From NCBI GenBank assembly GCA_025331565.1, contig JAFREQ010000026.1, forward strand, positions 682,001 through 746,000: a stretch of DNA of 64,000 nt, read 5' to 3'. Origin of the DNA: Holacanthus passer (taxonomy: Eukaryota > Chordata > Actinopteri > Pomacanthidae). The notes under the pieces were generated by a model. The model saw only the letters and a program-made list of their open reading frames with translations. It did not search any database and was not told the DNA's origin. Of the stretch, positions 1 to 11,059 are shown one piece after another; the stretch's first letter is position 1; every line of letters starts with the position of its first letter. The translations under genes and the position numbers were made by a program.

Positions 1-1
1 T

Positions 2-330
2 CCTGTGCTCACTTCCCTGAAAGGAAACTTTAGATGTGGACATTGTGCACTATGTAATAATACTTATTCTAAGAGCTTCAAACATCCATTAACTGATAAA
101 AAGTTTTCTGTTTGTCAGTATATAAATCGCAACTCAACAAATGTAGTCTATATATTGATCTGCCCTTGTGGAAAAGCCTGTATAGGACAAACTATAAGAG
201 CTCTCTTTGGGAAAGAGGTTACATTCCAAAACATCTTTCCCAAAGAGAGCTCTTTTGGATTGACAGACTCAACACTATGGTCTCCACAGGCATTCATGAT
301 AGTTTCACTTTTAAATCTTTCTTGTAATGT
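2..330 (+). mobile_element. Penelope-like retroelement 3' end, GIY-YIG-like region, degraded
   Basis: Two frames on the same strand together match the C-terminal part of fish Penelope-like elements. The first frame (from about base 5) gives a Cys/His knuckle (CGHCALCN), a conserved His-Pro, then STNVVYILICPCG and CIGQT. That is the GIY-YIG endonuclease core, with VVY for GIY and CIG for YIG, so the second motif has lost its Tyr. The second frame (from about 244) gives RELFWIDRLNTM and ends FKSFL-stop at 325-327, the usual end of these proteins. The catalytic middle that normally separates the two parts is missing, and a perfect foldback repeat lies at the junction. The reverse transcriptase would be upstream of the window. 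The copy is non-functional. The family call rests on motif order recalled from fish elements. Confidence 0.75.
196..254. repeat. Perfect 21-bp inverted repeat, 17-nt loop, inside the Penelope remnant
   Basis: Bases 196-216 are the exact reverse complement of 234-254, with a 17-base spacer (217-233). The right arm encodes the ordinary element residues around RELF, so it looks original. The left arm sits where GIY-YIG coding should continue and breaks the frame. A foldback or template-switch copy made during a deletion would give this picture. Absence of mismatches suggests the event is fairly recent compared with decay elsewhere in the element. Confidence 0.85.
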
Positions 331-334
331 TTGA

Positions 335-979
335 ATTTTAATTCAAAAAATAAGAGTTGTATTTATGTATTCCTGTTCTCTGTGCTCGATTGTATTTTGA
401 TAGTTACTCAGGCTGGGTCTCTGTTTCTGTCCCTGTCCGTCCTATAATGAATTCAGCTTGATGAGCCAAACTGTCAAGACTCCTGCTGCCAACAAATGTT
501 CTGTTTTCCTCAAACGTTCACTTACTCTTCCTCTCTGAAACAACGGTTTGAGTGGCAGGAAACAATGAGAGGGCTTTGGTGTGCGGGCACTTCTGTACAA
601 CTGGTTATAAGGAAGCTTTGCATCACCCTCTCTTTAACAAAACAAACAAGACTGCGACAACCTGCGAGTTCCGTCTCTGTTTATGCCTGCAGCCTGTAGC
701 AGACTGAATTTTAATAAGTTCAAAATCCTCTAAATAGATTTCCAAATGCTCTTTATTTGCTTTCTTAGCAAGTGTTTCCATCTGTGAGAATTGTAGCTCG
801 AGTGTCTGTCTTCTCTTCTCTCCTGTTCTGAGATGTTTGGGAGGATCACACAGATCGCAGACTGACGTATCGAATTGAATGACGAGGTTTTTGTGTGATC
901 CTTTCACTGTTGGTGCTTTTGTATGTGTAACTATAGTCCACCCTGACATGACTTTTAATATGACTCGTTTATGTTGTAG
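335..979. other. Unassigned stretch between Penelope remnant and candidate exon
   Basis: The first 80 bases are AT-rich and may be the element's 3' tail. The rest has no recognised gene on +. The last bases before 980 read like the end of an intron (pyrimidine-rich, TTGTAG). A 108-codon ORF lies on the opposite strand at 623-949 and is listed separately. Confidence 0.5.
623..949 (-). CDS. 108-codon minus-strand ORF, possible exon, unrecognised
   Basis: This ORF has more protein-like composition than most chance ORFs here. Its middle is charged and helix-like (LELQFSQMETLAKKANKEHL, then EIYLEDFELIKIQ), and there is a C-X2-C pair (VCDLC). I do not recognise the family. Possible minus-strand splice sites exist (an AG just inside the 5' end and a CAG/GTTGTC near the 3' end), but the donor is weak. 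It lies only about 30 bases from a candidate exon on the opposite strand, which makes it unlikely that both are real. It may be chance. Confidence 0.15.
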   Translation of the reverse strand: MSGWTIVTHTKAPTVKGSHKNLVIQFDTSVCDLCDPPKHLRTGEKRRQTLELQFSQMETLAKKANKEHLEIYLEDFELIKIQSATGCRHKQRRNSQVVAVLFVLLKRG

Positions 980-1131
980 AAACCGACTCCTCCGTTGTCC
1001 AGACCACAGTGCAGGACTTGAAAGACTGCGGCTTTGACTGCTGGGAAACGAGTATTGGCGGGCCAGGTGTCCAGCAGCACTCTCCTCTTTGTGTTAAAGA
1101 GGAAGTTCTGGAGATTTTAAACCATTACTGA
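980..1131 (+). CDS. Candidate terminal coding exon, 49 codons, unrecognised
   Basis: A plausible splice acceptor (pyrimidine-rich, ending TTGTAG at 974-979) is followed by an open frame from base 982 to TGA at 1129-1131. The peptide begins TDSSVVQTTVQDLKDCGFDC, continues WETSIGGPGVQQHSPLCVKE and ends EVLEILNHY. It has mixed residues and an acidic helix-like end, and lacks the low complexity of most chance ORFs in this window. The other two frames stop within about 60 bases. The first AATAAA I noticed downstream is at 2554-2559, which would imply a 3' UTR of about 1.4 kb. I found no upstream partner exon in the window and do not recognise the protein, so this is a candidate only. Confidence 0.3.
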
Positions 1132-2600
1132 GACCAACATGTGACTGTGGCTGAACAAGAGGATGGACGGGCTGTTTGTCTTTTTGTTGTTTTGATGCTC
1201 AACTCATGAAGTGGACCAAGTAAAATTTCACATTGAGCAGAGCTGGACAGACTTTCCTCAAGTGTTAATTACAGATTTTACTGACAATCTAATTGTTTTC
1301 AAACTAACAACAAGGCAGCTGTGTCTTTAAAAAATGCTGGGAATTAATTTTTTGGTGAAGCATCTCATGAAGTATTTGCTTGTCAAACATACTCAAGGGT
1401 ACAATTGTATGTACTGAGCGCTTTGTCCACTAGATGGCATCAGAGTTGCATAAATGCTTTTTTATGAAAACTGGATTTATGGTAAGAGGCTCTGAAAAAT
1501 TGATTAATGTTTAAGTAAAGCACTGGCAGAATGAATTTATAGTTTCATCCAAATGTTTAAAGCAGCAGGGCCAACCTATGCTAATGGATTTAATGATCGT
1601 CACTAATTGCTCACTCCTGCCTTTGTAACATTAAGCTCAAATGAAAGTGGTAATTTGTAAAATTCATTTTACAGAAAATGATAATAGAAGAAAAGTTTGA
1701 TGAATTGTTTTTTTTTTTCTTTAACAAAACCCAATAACTGTTATTCAGATTTTTTTTTTTAGACTTCACAATTCTTCAGAGGTTTCTGAAAGTGCTTTAA
1801 TATTTCTCTGAATATTTCTCAGAATCTGAGGCACAATCTTGGTGAGAATATGTCTGAACAAGCTGAGGCCAGGAAGAAAAGAAAAGTCATAAATATATTC
1901 TGAGGACTGTTTGCATATAACATAAAACTTCACTCTCATCATTATTGTAATACAGACAGATGTATGCTGCTTTGACGTTGCAATGCTCTTTTATTGGGCT
2001 TTAAACATAAAAGTGTTTAAATGCAAAATGAAGCTAAAACCAAATAATTTCCCGTGATTTATTAATTTGAAATCTTTCAAAGAATTGATAAAATATCTGT
2101 TATGGTTTGGTAAAAATGTTATTTGAAAATACTGTTATGCTACACGCTGTTCATTTCCTCAGTTAAAGACTAACTGGCTGTGTTGTTTTGCTAATAGAGG
2201 ATGGGGAGAGGGGGACAGCAGGAGTGTGTGGCCTCTCTGGAGCCTCTGGATTAGCGCCACTATAATGTGAATCAACAACAACCAGCGTCCGTCTGTGACT
2301 CACACATTTGTGCTGACACATATGCACACACACACACCAGCTTTCCCAAATTCTTCTCCACCTAATTGCTCATCCTCCTCAGCATTACAAAATATTCAGC
2401 ACATGCCGCAGATACAGAAGACGGATCTGTTTAGAATATCCCTGATTTGGGGAAAAGGTCATTGTGGGATTCAGTTGAGTCTGAATATCCATTTCATTTT
2501 CTATTTTTTAAATGTCATGAAGATTGAGTAGTACGAATCTGGCAGTGTACGTGAATAAACAACATTTGTCACCCTCCCTCCTTTTCCGCCTGGCCCCCTC
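1132..2600. other. Non-coding stretch; possible 3' UTR then intergenic DNA
   Basis: No convincing ORF on either strand. It is AT-rich with short T-runs near 1710 and 1751. An AATAAA lies at 2554-2559 and would serve as a polyadenylation signal if the exon at 980-1131 is real. Near 2320 there is a short CA-repeat. Nothing else stands out. Confidence 0.4.
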
Positions 2601-2616
2601 TGTCCTCTTGAATTGT

Positions 2617-2740
2617 GTCATCTTTATGTCAGGGCAGCCCCCCGTCAGTGCGGCGCACAGTTGCCCCTAACCCCTGCTGGAATTTAATTACCACTGCGCT
2701 TTTCAATTGAAATGGCATTGACGAGGGGGGACAAGAGGGA
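2617..2740. promoter_or_regulatory. Possible conserved non-coding element with TAATTA core
   Basis: A compact unique block holds a TAATTA homeodomain-type site at 2685-2690 and a CAATTG about 20 bases later, with no low-complexity sequence or ORF. It reads like a vertebrate conserved non-coding element. That is judged by eye; no alignment was available. Confidence 0.2.
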
Positions 2741-3890
2741 GACAACAGAGCCTGTTTCATTTGAAGCCCCTCTCTTTCTTTTCTGTCTCATTCTCTCTCA
2801 CTTCTTTTACCCCTGCAAGGCACAGATGGTATTTTTTTTTTTATCAATGTCAGCGCCTGCTTCTTTCTGCTCTGATGAATAGAATCTAAAGAGGCCCTGA
2901 GATTATTTCGGATAACAGAGGGAGTGAAGAAAAGGGGTCAAGGATAGAGGGAGAATGTCAGAATCAGAGAGATACGGTGAAAACAGTGTGCCGTCCCAGA
3001 GGTGAGGAAGGAGACGTACAAATCATTTAACATTTAACGTTTAGGGAGTTTTGTCTGGATGGATCAATGCGGGAGAATCAAGGATGTATAATTCATTCTG
3101 TCCAAGCAGGAGGAATGAAATGTTAAATGTGAATTTGCTGAGTGGTCATGCTCGCTGTGGCACATTCCCTCTGGTCTCTCAGTCGACTGGTGAAATGCTT
3201 GTCAGGAGCCATTAACTGTGAATACAGAATTAGACCTGACTGACAAGATATCATGTTGCTGTTGGCCACTGGTTTTACTAAAAGGGATTCACTATATGAC
3301 TCCACGCAGTGAGCATTTGCATTTAAAAGCCTCTCACAATAAGTTGTCTGTTGCTATTGTGGAAAATTACACATGTGTATGTTATAATTTATGTCTTGAT
3401 TTGTGTAGAAAAGGTGTACTTGTCCACAGCAGGGAGATTTGTGCGAGCCTCCTCTCCCAGCATTCATATGGGCAGACTGACGGAGGCGACATCAGCATCA
3501 TGAGCTCCTCTCGGTCATGATGCGCTGTATGATCCTCCCGGGGGTGTTTGACCTTTCGGTAAGGCGGGGGGTGGCGGATGGTGTTGATAGCGGGGGTCCA
3601 ATCGAGACAGCAGGGTCCAAGGGTGCCGTCAAAGAACTTTGAGGATTTAGTTTTTAGGGAGGAACATTGAATTGTTTTAGTCCCAGCAAATAAGTGGTTG
3701 GAATACAGCTTTCAGTGTTCAGGATTTTGGACTGATTTAACACGTTGCTCATGGAGGTCTCGACCTTTTCCGCTCATAGCTGCATATGTTTTTTTTTCTC
3801 CCTTTGTTTATTGGAATGTTTTTTGGAGACCCAAGGCAGTATAATGATTCACGCATTCGCAAGAAAAAAAGACTTGGCCATACTAGTGGC
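2741..3890. other. Non-coding stretch, nothing recognised
   Basis: It contains a CT-rich tract around 2770-2810, a T-run near 2832 and mixed unique sequence. The ORFs in it (up to 100 codons, for example 3218-3520) have no protein-like composition. Confidence 0.4.
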
Positions 3891-4310
3891 TCTGTGAGGC
3901 TTTACGTAGACACAGTGGTCCTTTGAGATAAATGCTAATGTGCTGTTAAAAGATTACAAAATTACAATGCTAACATACTGATGTTTAGCAAGTGTTAGCA
4001 TGCTAAAATTTGCTAATTAAAACGCAGAGAACAGCTGAAGCAGACAGGAATGTTTTGCAGGCGACAGAGGGCGCTAGAGGAAAAGTTGAAGGACTTGCAA
4101 AGAATCCGATCCAATCTGCGAAATCTCATGACAACCCACTCAATAGACATTTAACGCTGAAAATGTGAGCCTAATGGTGGTGCTAGAAGAAAAGTCAGGG
4201 GATCACCACAAAAAAAAATCAGATACATCCTCTGTGGACAATGAATAGAATATCATAGTAATCCACCCAATGGTTGCTGAGATATTTCATCCTGGACCAA
4301 ATGACAAAAT
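3890..4310 (+). repeat. Teleost dispersed repeat, 'GCTAACATGCT / gctagaagaaaagtcagg' family
   Basis: Recurrent GCTAA/TTAGC words (about 3930-4020) are followed by phrases such as GTGCTAGAAGAAAAGTCAGG, then ATCCTCTGTGG, and then a 'cca cccaatggttgctgagatatttca' type ending near 4265-4295. This order marks an abundant repeat of percomorph genomes. A second copy in the same orientation lies at 23470-23990. I do not know its formal Repbase name. Confidence 0.75.
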
Positions 4311-4320
4311 AATATAAAGG

Positions 4321-4436
4321 TTAGAGGAAGATCTCTAAAAACAAACCAGAAATATTTTTTCCTCTCCTGTTAATCATCTCAGGTTTTTTTTGTTGTGACC
4401 CTTTGTGGGGCTCCCACTCCCTCAGGAACCACCTCT
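4321..4436. repeat. Fragment of the hAT-like MITE also found at 8.55-9.21 kb
   Basis: The phrase TTAATCATCTCAGG, then GTGACCC, then AGGAACCAC follows the same order as 8784-8905 in this window. It is flanked by the repeat that ends near 4310, so two old insertions abut. Confidence 0.6.
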
Positions 4437-6440
4437 TAACTCTCACCCTTAGACAAAATATTTCAGACAGTTTCCACCTAGAGGATCTGTTTAGTCTAGA
4501 ACTGGGCCTTTCTCATGTTTATGAAATGGGCCCACGGTGTATAGACCTGCTCGAGCTGTATTATTGTAAACATCTGAAACACATGACACAGAGCGACTTC
4601 CAGTCCGCGTCCCATTTTCCATCATGCAATTGTATCATGTCGTCGCATCGATCCAGTAATTGATTCTGTGAAGTCGAGGGCACCTGCAACATACTCTGTC
4701 ATTCCTCAGTGCCAGGAGCGCTCTTGTTTAATTGCAGGCTAAGGCGCTGGTTTTTCTTGTTGCCTTTGAAAAGCCTCATTGATTTTTATACCACCCTTCA
4801 TCCTTGCTGTTCTCCGTTTTAAGAGCAAATCCCTTGTGTCGAAGTCGCCCAGAATGTAAAAGTATGAAATCTGTCAGCGCTTTTCACAAGGCTTCCAGGT
4901 GCAAACCAGACACGTTAACACTGAAGTTAAAAAAGTCAGGCTACTGTGATGTTTTTTTTCCCCCCAATGTTTAAACAGAAGAAGGAAGAAGAGAGGCTGT
5001 GCTTCATTCTGCCAATCAATCTCATATGGAACCAGTTGAATTTGAGGTCATGTTGGAAACAACCTGATCAGACTGGGAAGGTCAAAGTTCATCAGCTCTA
5101 AATGTTGGATTATTTTTGTTGGGAGAAAATGTGCAGTGTTTTGGGAGAACTCAAAGATTTAACAGTATTTTTCTATTTTTTCAGACTGTATCTAAAATGA
5201 GTTTAATTCTTTCTTTCTGTTTATGATGTGTATGCATGTATGGCTCCAGTACAAGAAATACATCATACTTTGATAATACATTGCATTTATTAATCTGAAG
5301 CCAGTAATCCAAACGTTTTTTTTTTTGTTTTTTTTGTCAGGCTTCAAACAGCAGTTTAGAAACTGGCACAGAATTATATTCAGTGCATTAGGGTCTGTAT
5401 AGAACAAAAATATCCTAAATGAAATTTGATTTGCATTAATTTGAGAAGCAGCTTATCTAACATTCATACTTTGAACTTGCTTTGAATTAGAAATAGGTTC
5501 TCATCATTTCCCTGGGATTGCAGCCAATTTATTGGATTCAGTTTTTTTTTCTCAGAGGCTCTGGGAGGAGGATGATCTCAAACTGTTATCACATGACACC
5601 ATGTGATTGATGGACCATTAAAATGTCAGCCAGATGTACTTAAAACCACAGCTTTTAGGTTGATAAATCATAGCACAAATGGATACATAAAGCTGTTAGA
5701 AACAAATATTCCCATCTCGAGCTATCTGCAGTCACATAGTAATGGATGTTCTATCTGCTTGTCTGTCTGTCATTCTGTATGTTTCTTTCTGCACATTTTC
5801 CCCCTCTCCTGGTGTATCTCTCGACCACTGCAGTCATGTAATTACAATGGGACAGGTAGGAGTGTTCATATTTCATCTGCTGCATTCACGATAACATCTA
5901 ATAATCCGAAAGCGTTGCAAAATTGGTATCTCGTTGCTCATGCATTATGAATGAGTCACTGATTGCTTTTTTGCATAGATTAGCAATCATTTCACAGAAA
6001 TCTTTCATATAAAAATGTGCCAGGAGGGTTCTATCTCTTTTTCTGAAGAGTTGAGGTGACACATCCCGCCGCTTTTTAAGATAAGACGGATCAGGTGATA
6101 CCACTTCTCCCCCTCTGCCCCTGTGCTCCTTCTCTTGCTCTCTGACTTATTTCTTTTTGCATATCATCATGGGTGGGGAGGGGGATAAGTGTGATTTTCA
6201 GCCCACTTTGGAACTGATTGCTCACTTAGTGAATATATTCAGCATCTGCAGTGTTATTGTGTTTGGAGCCAAGTGGCTAAGTACCACTGAGATTCTTTGG
6301 CATCAAAGTAAACATTTGCAGACTCCAGAAGTGCATAGAGGGAAGCGAATCTTCCTCAGAGCTCTGAGATTGTGCGCCCTACATATGGATTTCAGTGACC
6401 TCCGGTCGTCCTGACTTGTAGCCACAGACTGGCACAACAC
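4437..6440. other. Non-coding stretch, nothing recognised
   Basis: Mixed unique sequence with T-runs near 4950 and 5315. The ORFs here are short and their peptides are not protein-like. No repeat family recognised. Confidence 0.4.
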
Positions 6441-6445
6441 ATAAG

Positions 6446-6580
6446 GGGCTTGTATGGTCTAGTGGTTAGGAAAATAGGCTGGTGACCTGGTCGCAGTGTA
6501 AAGTCCCAGGTGAGGTTTACATACCACTTTTGTTTCCTGTCAGGCAAATAACCTGTGTCAGTGGCAATGAAATCGGTGAA
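6446..6580 (+). mobile_element. tRNA-derived SINE remnant
   Basis: The sequence TGGTCTAGTGG at 6455-6465 is a near-perfect RNA polymerase III box A. About 30 bases on, GTGTAAAGTCC at 6496-6506 is a decayed box B (consensus GGTTCRANNCC). Spacing and the following body sequence fit a tRNA-like SINE head, not a functional tRNA gene: the acceptor stem does not pair and the anticodon arm is disrupted. The 3' limit is approximate. Confidence 0.6.
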
Positions 6581-6639
6581 CATCATCCAGTGAAATGTCA
6601 AGTCAACTTTCACAGAGCACTCAAAGGGAGTTTTATAAG

Positions 6640-6985
6640 TTTCATGTTCATTGTAATGTGCACAACAATCAGACTGAAACAGTCGCTGGCAATGAAATTC
6701 TTGTTCTCAGGCTCTCTTCAACAGTGCTCATAAAATATGTATAAAAAGAAAATAATGCAACTAAATGAGAAATGCGGAAAAGAAAAACTGAGACATAAGA
6801 CATAAAATAGCACAGATATAAAATATGCTACTGTGGTGCACAGGTGTACAGTGGTGATCAAATGAAGACAGGTAGACAGGTTGATCAGCAATGTCGTTAA
6901 CGTATATACTTAATAAGAGCCAGTTATGGACAGGTAAGAACAGGTGAGCAGAGCAACTATTTAATATTGCTTAGAGCAACATGTA
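6640..6985 (+). repeat. Fish interspersed repeat with CAATGAAATTCTTGTTC signature
   Basis: CAATGAAATTCTTGTTC followed by a CTCTTCAACAGTGC-like segment, then A-rich words (aaagaaaataatgcaac) and GTACAGTG, is the order of a dispersed teleost repeat that often follows SINE or LINE 3' ends. No coding capacity. It may be the continuation of the SINE immediately upstream. Exact limits uncertain. Confidence 0.45.
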
Positions 6986-6989
6986 GACA

Positions 6990-8545
6990 CAACATGAAAC
7001 AGTTTTCCAACTTAAAAGTTCTCCCACATGAAAAGCTTTAGTGGCGCTTTAAATCGAAGCTTTTGTTCGATGCTTTGATGCGTACAGACTCGAATTTCAG
7101 CTCTGCCTCGTTGCTGATTGAATAACAAAGGAAAAGTGTCACCAGTCCGAGTGTGCACGAGGTGTGTGGATGCCTGCGCTGTGTCTCCCATCGTAACCCC
7201 TGGCCTTTGCCCCCTCCCCCAGATGGGCAGACTCTCAGCCAAGGCCCTGTGGAGGTTGGTGCCCTCTGCCTGACAGCCTGTCACTGTGCTATGGTGGTGA
7301 TTTTTTTTCTGCAGGAGATGGTGTCTGATTGGGAGCAGTGTGTGAATAGCCCTGTCACACTCGATAAGCCAGCAAGACGACCTGTGACGGGGACATATGG
7401 CATGTTTGACAGGGAGAGAGGGTGCGAATCGCACTGAATGATAAAATGGTGTTTTTCCCCCTTCGGCAATGTCATGCTTTCAGGCAAGCGTGTGGACCAT
7501 CGCTCACTCAAGCGGCTGACTCCGGCCTCCTTGTGACATCTCCTTCAAGGTCCTGGTCTTCTCTGCCTCGCGCCTGGCCAATTCTAACACTGCGAGTCTG
7601 TGCTGCTCGCAGCTGCTCCGAAGCTTGTCGATGTGGGGAAACATAATTGGATATCAATTTAGTTTAGTGATGCAGACTGGGAAATTCATCTTAAGAGCCT
7701 GTTCGTCAGAGCTCCTCTTAAAGCTCCCCTGCACTGCAGCCCTTCATCCTGCCTCTTTTCAGCCTGTCACACGCCTCACACTGTTGATTAATACACACAC
7801 AGTCTCATCAGACGACTCTAATTGATGGGTTCAGCCTCCTCGGGACCCTGATTTATTTAAAGGGCCATGAACACCGAAGAAAGGAGAAGAAAGAGAAAGG
7901 AGGAAGGAGACAAACAGGCTCGGATTTAAGTGTGTCGAGGAAATTATTGAGTTGAACTGCACGCCTCTCATCCTTACTGTCAGCTGGGTCTTGACTTCTG
8001 GTGTTGCAGCCTCAACTCCTATCCTGTCAAGTGTCACATTGTCTGTGTTTGTGGCCGTGACAGACAGCCCAGGTGTCACACTCAGGCTTCAGTGCACCAT
8101 CAGGCACCCCTGCTCCGGTCCCCAGTGACTCACAGTCAGAGAGACAGCACAGTCCAATAACCCCTCTCAAACCCAGCATGTCTCGCTCCCCGGGGACTCC
8201 CCTGTGGAGTTTACTCTCTGTCCATTGGGCCAGAACTTAGAAACTCTGCCAACAGTCACATGATCCTGCTTTCACTCTGAATGCTAATTATAACACTCCA
8301 ACTGCTCCAGTGCTACTTCTGCCATTATTATTGCTTCTTTCTAGAAGAACCAAAGAAGCAGGATATGTTCATGAATTCAGTGGTTGGTATTGATTAGGAA
8401 GGATCGTATCAGCTGATCTTAGAGTGAGTTGATTGGGAGGCTCAGGACATTGAGCCTTTTGGTGAAGGAGAGTAAACATTTGATCAGTTGTTAAGTTTAC
8501 TTAGAATGACATAATACAAATTAATGTTATTTTGAAATTGAATTC
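6990..8545. other. Non-coding stretch, nothing recognised
   Basis: Overlapping ORFs on both strands at 7012-7646 (up to 140 codons) have no recognisable domain and look like chance openings in a GC-richer segment. The rest is unique sequence without clear repeats. Confidence 0.4.
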
Positions 8546-8549
8546 ATTT

Positions 8550-9213
8550 TGCTTTGAAATTCAAGGGTGTACTTTTACTTGCAATAGAGTGTTTTTTACA
8601 ATATGATCTTGTACATTAAAGGATACTTCTTCTCCCCTACATTTCAGTGGGAAAGAAAACACTTTTTACTCTGCTACATTTATTTTAACAGCTATAGTTA
8701 CTATTTACTTGTCAGATACAATTTTATATACAAAACAAATATAAACTTACAAAATCTACTGTTCCACAAATAAATTATATTAGAGGAAAGTCCAAAACCT
8801 GAAATCAGACCTTTGTTTCTTTTCTCTCCCATTAATCATCTCAGGACCCCTCAGATTTGTCTAGTGACCCACTGAAGGGGACCCGACCCATACTTTGGGA
8901 ACCACTAGACCAAACTGGCTAACTGTATGTAAAGTATTTAAAAGTAGCTCCACCTCAACCAGCTACAACAGAAAATGATCATTAAATCATTATTAACAGT
9001 GTCTGAATCTAATCTTCTATATGACAACATGTCAGTCAAGGGTCATTTTAATGCAGAATGAGTACTTTTACCTTTTGATACTTTAAGTAAATTTTGCAGA
9101 TGAAGCGTCTGTACTAAAGAATGCAGGACTTTTACTTGTATTGCAGTATTTTGAAGAAGGTGTTGCTACTTTTATTTAAGTAAAGGATCTGAATACTTTC
9201 TCCAGCACCGACA
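8550..9213. mobile_element. Non-autonomous hAT-like element, 5'-truncated or decayed
   Basis: The right end (about 9165-9213) reads as the reverse complement of the common fish terminus CAGTGGTGGAAGAAGTACTC, here CAGTGTCGGTGCTGGAGAAA on the minus strand, followed inward by AAAGTAC/ACTTTAC-type words. Internal words AGTACTTTTAC and TTAAGTAAA recur. The middle (8784-8905) carries a 'ttaatcatctcagg ... gggaaccact' module, again typical. No left terminus of the same kind is visible, so the left limit is a guess. It encodes nothing. Confidence 0.65.
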
Positions 9214-11035
9214 GTGGAACATAGTTAATCAGCTATTTCATGTGTGATCTTTCGTACATTTAGTATATTGTGATATATTTTTACTTATTGGAAAATATCT
9301 CCATTAATATTGTGGTAATGGTTTAACCATATTCCCCAGCCCTTTGATAGAAGAAACAAACATTAGAGTTTTTTGTTGTCGCTGAATTTGGGTTTGTGAC
9401 TTCATAACTTAGACGCGATTGCTTATTTTTGTTTGACTGGACACTTATTTGATCAAAATTGTATTTTTCTCTCCTCCAATATTAAATGAGTCTTGCTGCC
9501 TGTGCACATTTAAATATGTTTAGATGGTGCTGTATAATTCGGTCACAGTTTGGCCTTCAGTCGTTGCATATCCATAAATTGTTTTGACATTTTCCCATTT
9601 CTCAGAGCCGCTGTCCATGCCTGTGTGAGCACTTTGTGACAGCTGCTGTTCCACTGGACACAGTTTCAAGCTGAGCAGAGATAGGCCAGGACCTTCACTC
9701 ATTGACCCCGCATCAGATTTTTTTTGTTCTGGATTCCATCAATAAAGCTTGAGTGGCAGGCTATCCTCTCATACAGACGCCCCGTCGAATGCTAAAGCGG
9801 ACTCGGCCTTGCGGCAAGAGATGGCATCAACTTTGTGATGGTCCTGCTGCAGCGCCGTCAGGGGACAAGAAGGGGTCTTCATCATCCGCTGCACATTAGT
9901 GGTCTGCCCTCTCTGGGTGATGATTGTTTGTTTATCAGCTGTTAAAGTCCTTGGACATCAGAGAAACCTAGTCAAGTAGCCATTTTAAGGATTTTGTCAT
10001 GTTTTATTTTGCATTTTCCTAGAAGATTATAGGCATAGCTGGCACTACAACAATATTCATAAATATGCATTGGGCTTTGTTAAACACTAGAAAGACAAAA
10101 GTGGCCATTTTTCATGATTGCATTCACTTCCAGGAGGATAATGCTGCGGAGGAAGCAATTTTAAAGAATTGCGAAATAAATCAGCTCTTTGATTAGCCAA
10201 CAAAATCTGCGACTGTTATGAAAGAAAGGATCTTTTAAGGACAGGAAACAAATGGAAGGAAACACTTATTGATGCAGCAAATGCAGCAGTGTAAGTGAGG
10301 GAGGATGTTAATCAGTGTGGAGGATTGCTGTAATGGAGTGTGTTCGGATTATAGTGTACAGATTATACACAAATAATGATGTGATTATAAAATGCTAATG
10401 AAATGGTGGCAGTTAAAAAAATCTGATTGCAGATGAAAAATAACTTATCACCTTGTCCTTAAAGCAAGACAGCATTTTGATTGTTATCATATTAAACATC
10501 TTATTAAATTTCAGCACTTTTAAAACATCGTTTTCATTATCTTCTTGCTGAATATCATATTAAATACATTATCGTGATTTATAATGGACTACATTTAAAT
10601 GTAATTTGATGTTTTACTCACTTTATTTCATCACTATGCATTTTGCAGTTAAATGCATTCACTTTTAAGGAAGTGATAATAAATTCGTATCACTCTAACA
10701 GTTCAAGAGATGATTACTGATTTCTGTTTTAAGCAGAACACACTTGCTGAACACATTTTAAAGTATCCTGTCCTTACCAATCATGTATTACATCCATATC
10801 AGGAATCCAGTGATTACTTTTCTCTGCCTGGGCTGCTTTTCATGTACTTGTGATCTTTCCATTAGATGTGTAGAAGGAAGAGGGGGAAAAAAAATCGCAA
10901 CCACTGTGGATGAACACCAAAGTATTTAGTCCTCATCTGTAGTCATGAGGGCACCGGCACTGATGAGCGTGGTCAGGGTCACAACACTTAACTCTCCAAA
11001 GGAGGACCAGTGCTTGTAATCACATAATATGTATG
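9214..11035. other. Non-coding stretch with AT-rich blocks
   Basis: Between about 10360 and 10730 the sequence is AT-rich with repeated TTAAA, ATTA and AATCA words and no ORF of note. It could hold conserved regulatory sequence, but no specific site is convincing. Confidence 0.35.
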
Positions 11036-11059
11036 ATCTCTCATTCAAGTGGAGCTGAC

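Noticed and set aside
6446..6520. tRNA gene
   Set aside because: Boxes A and B are present but degraded and no cloverleaf closes; a SINE explains it better.
7012..7646. Cluster of overlapping ORFs on both strands
   Set aside because: No domain in any frame; explained by locally higher GC and few stops.
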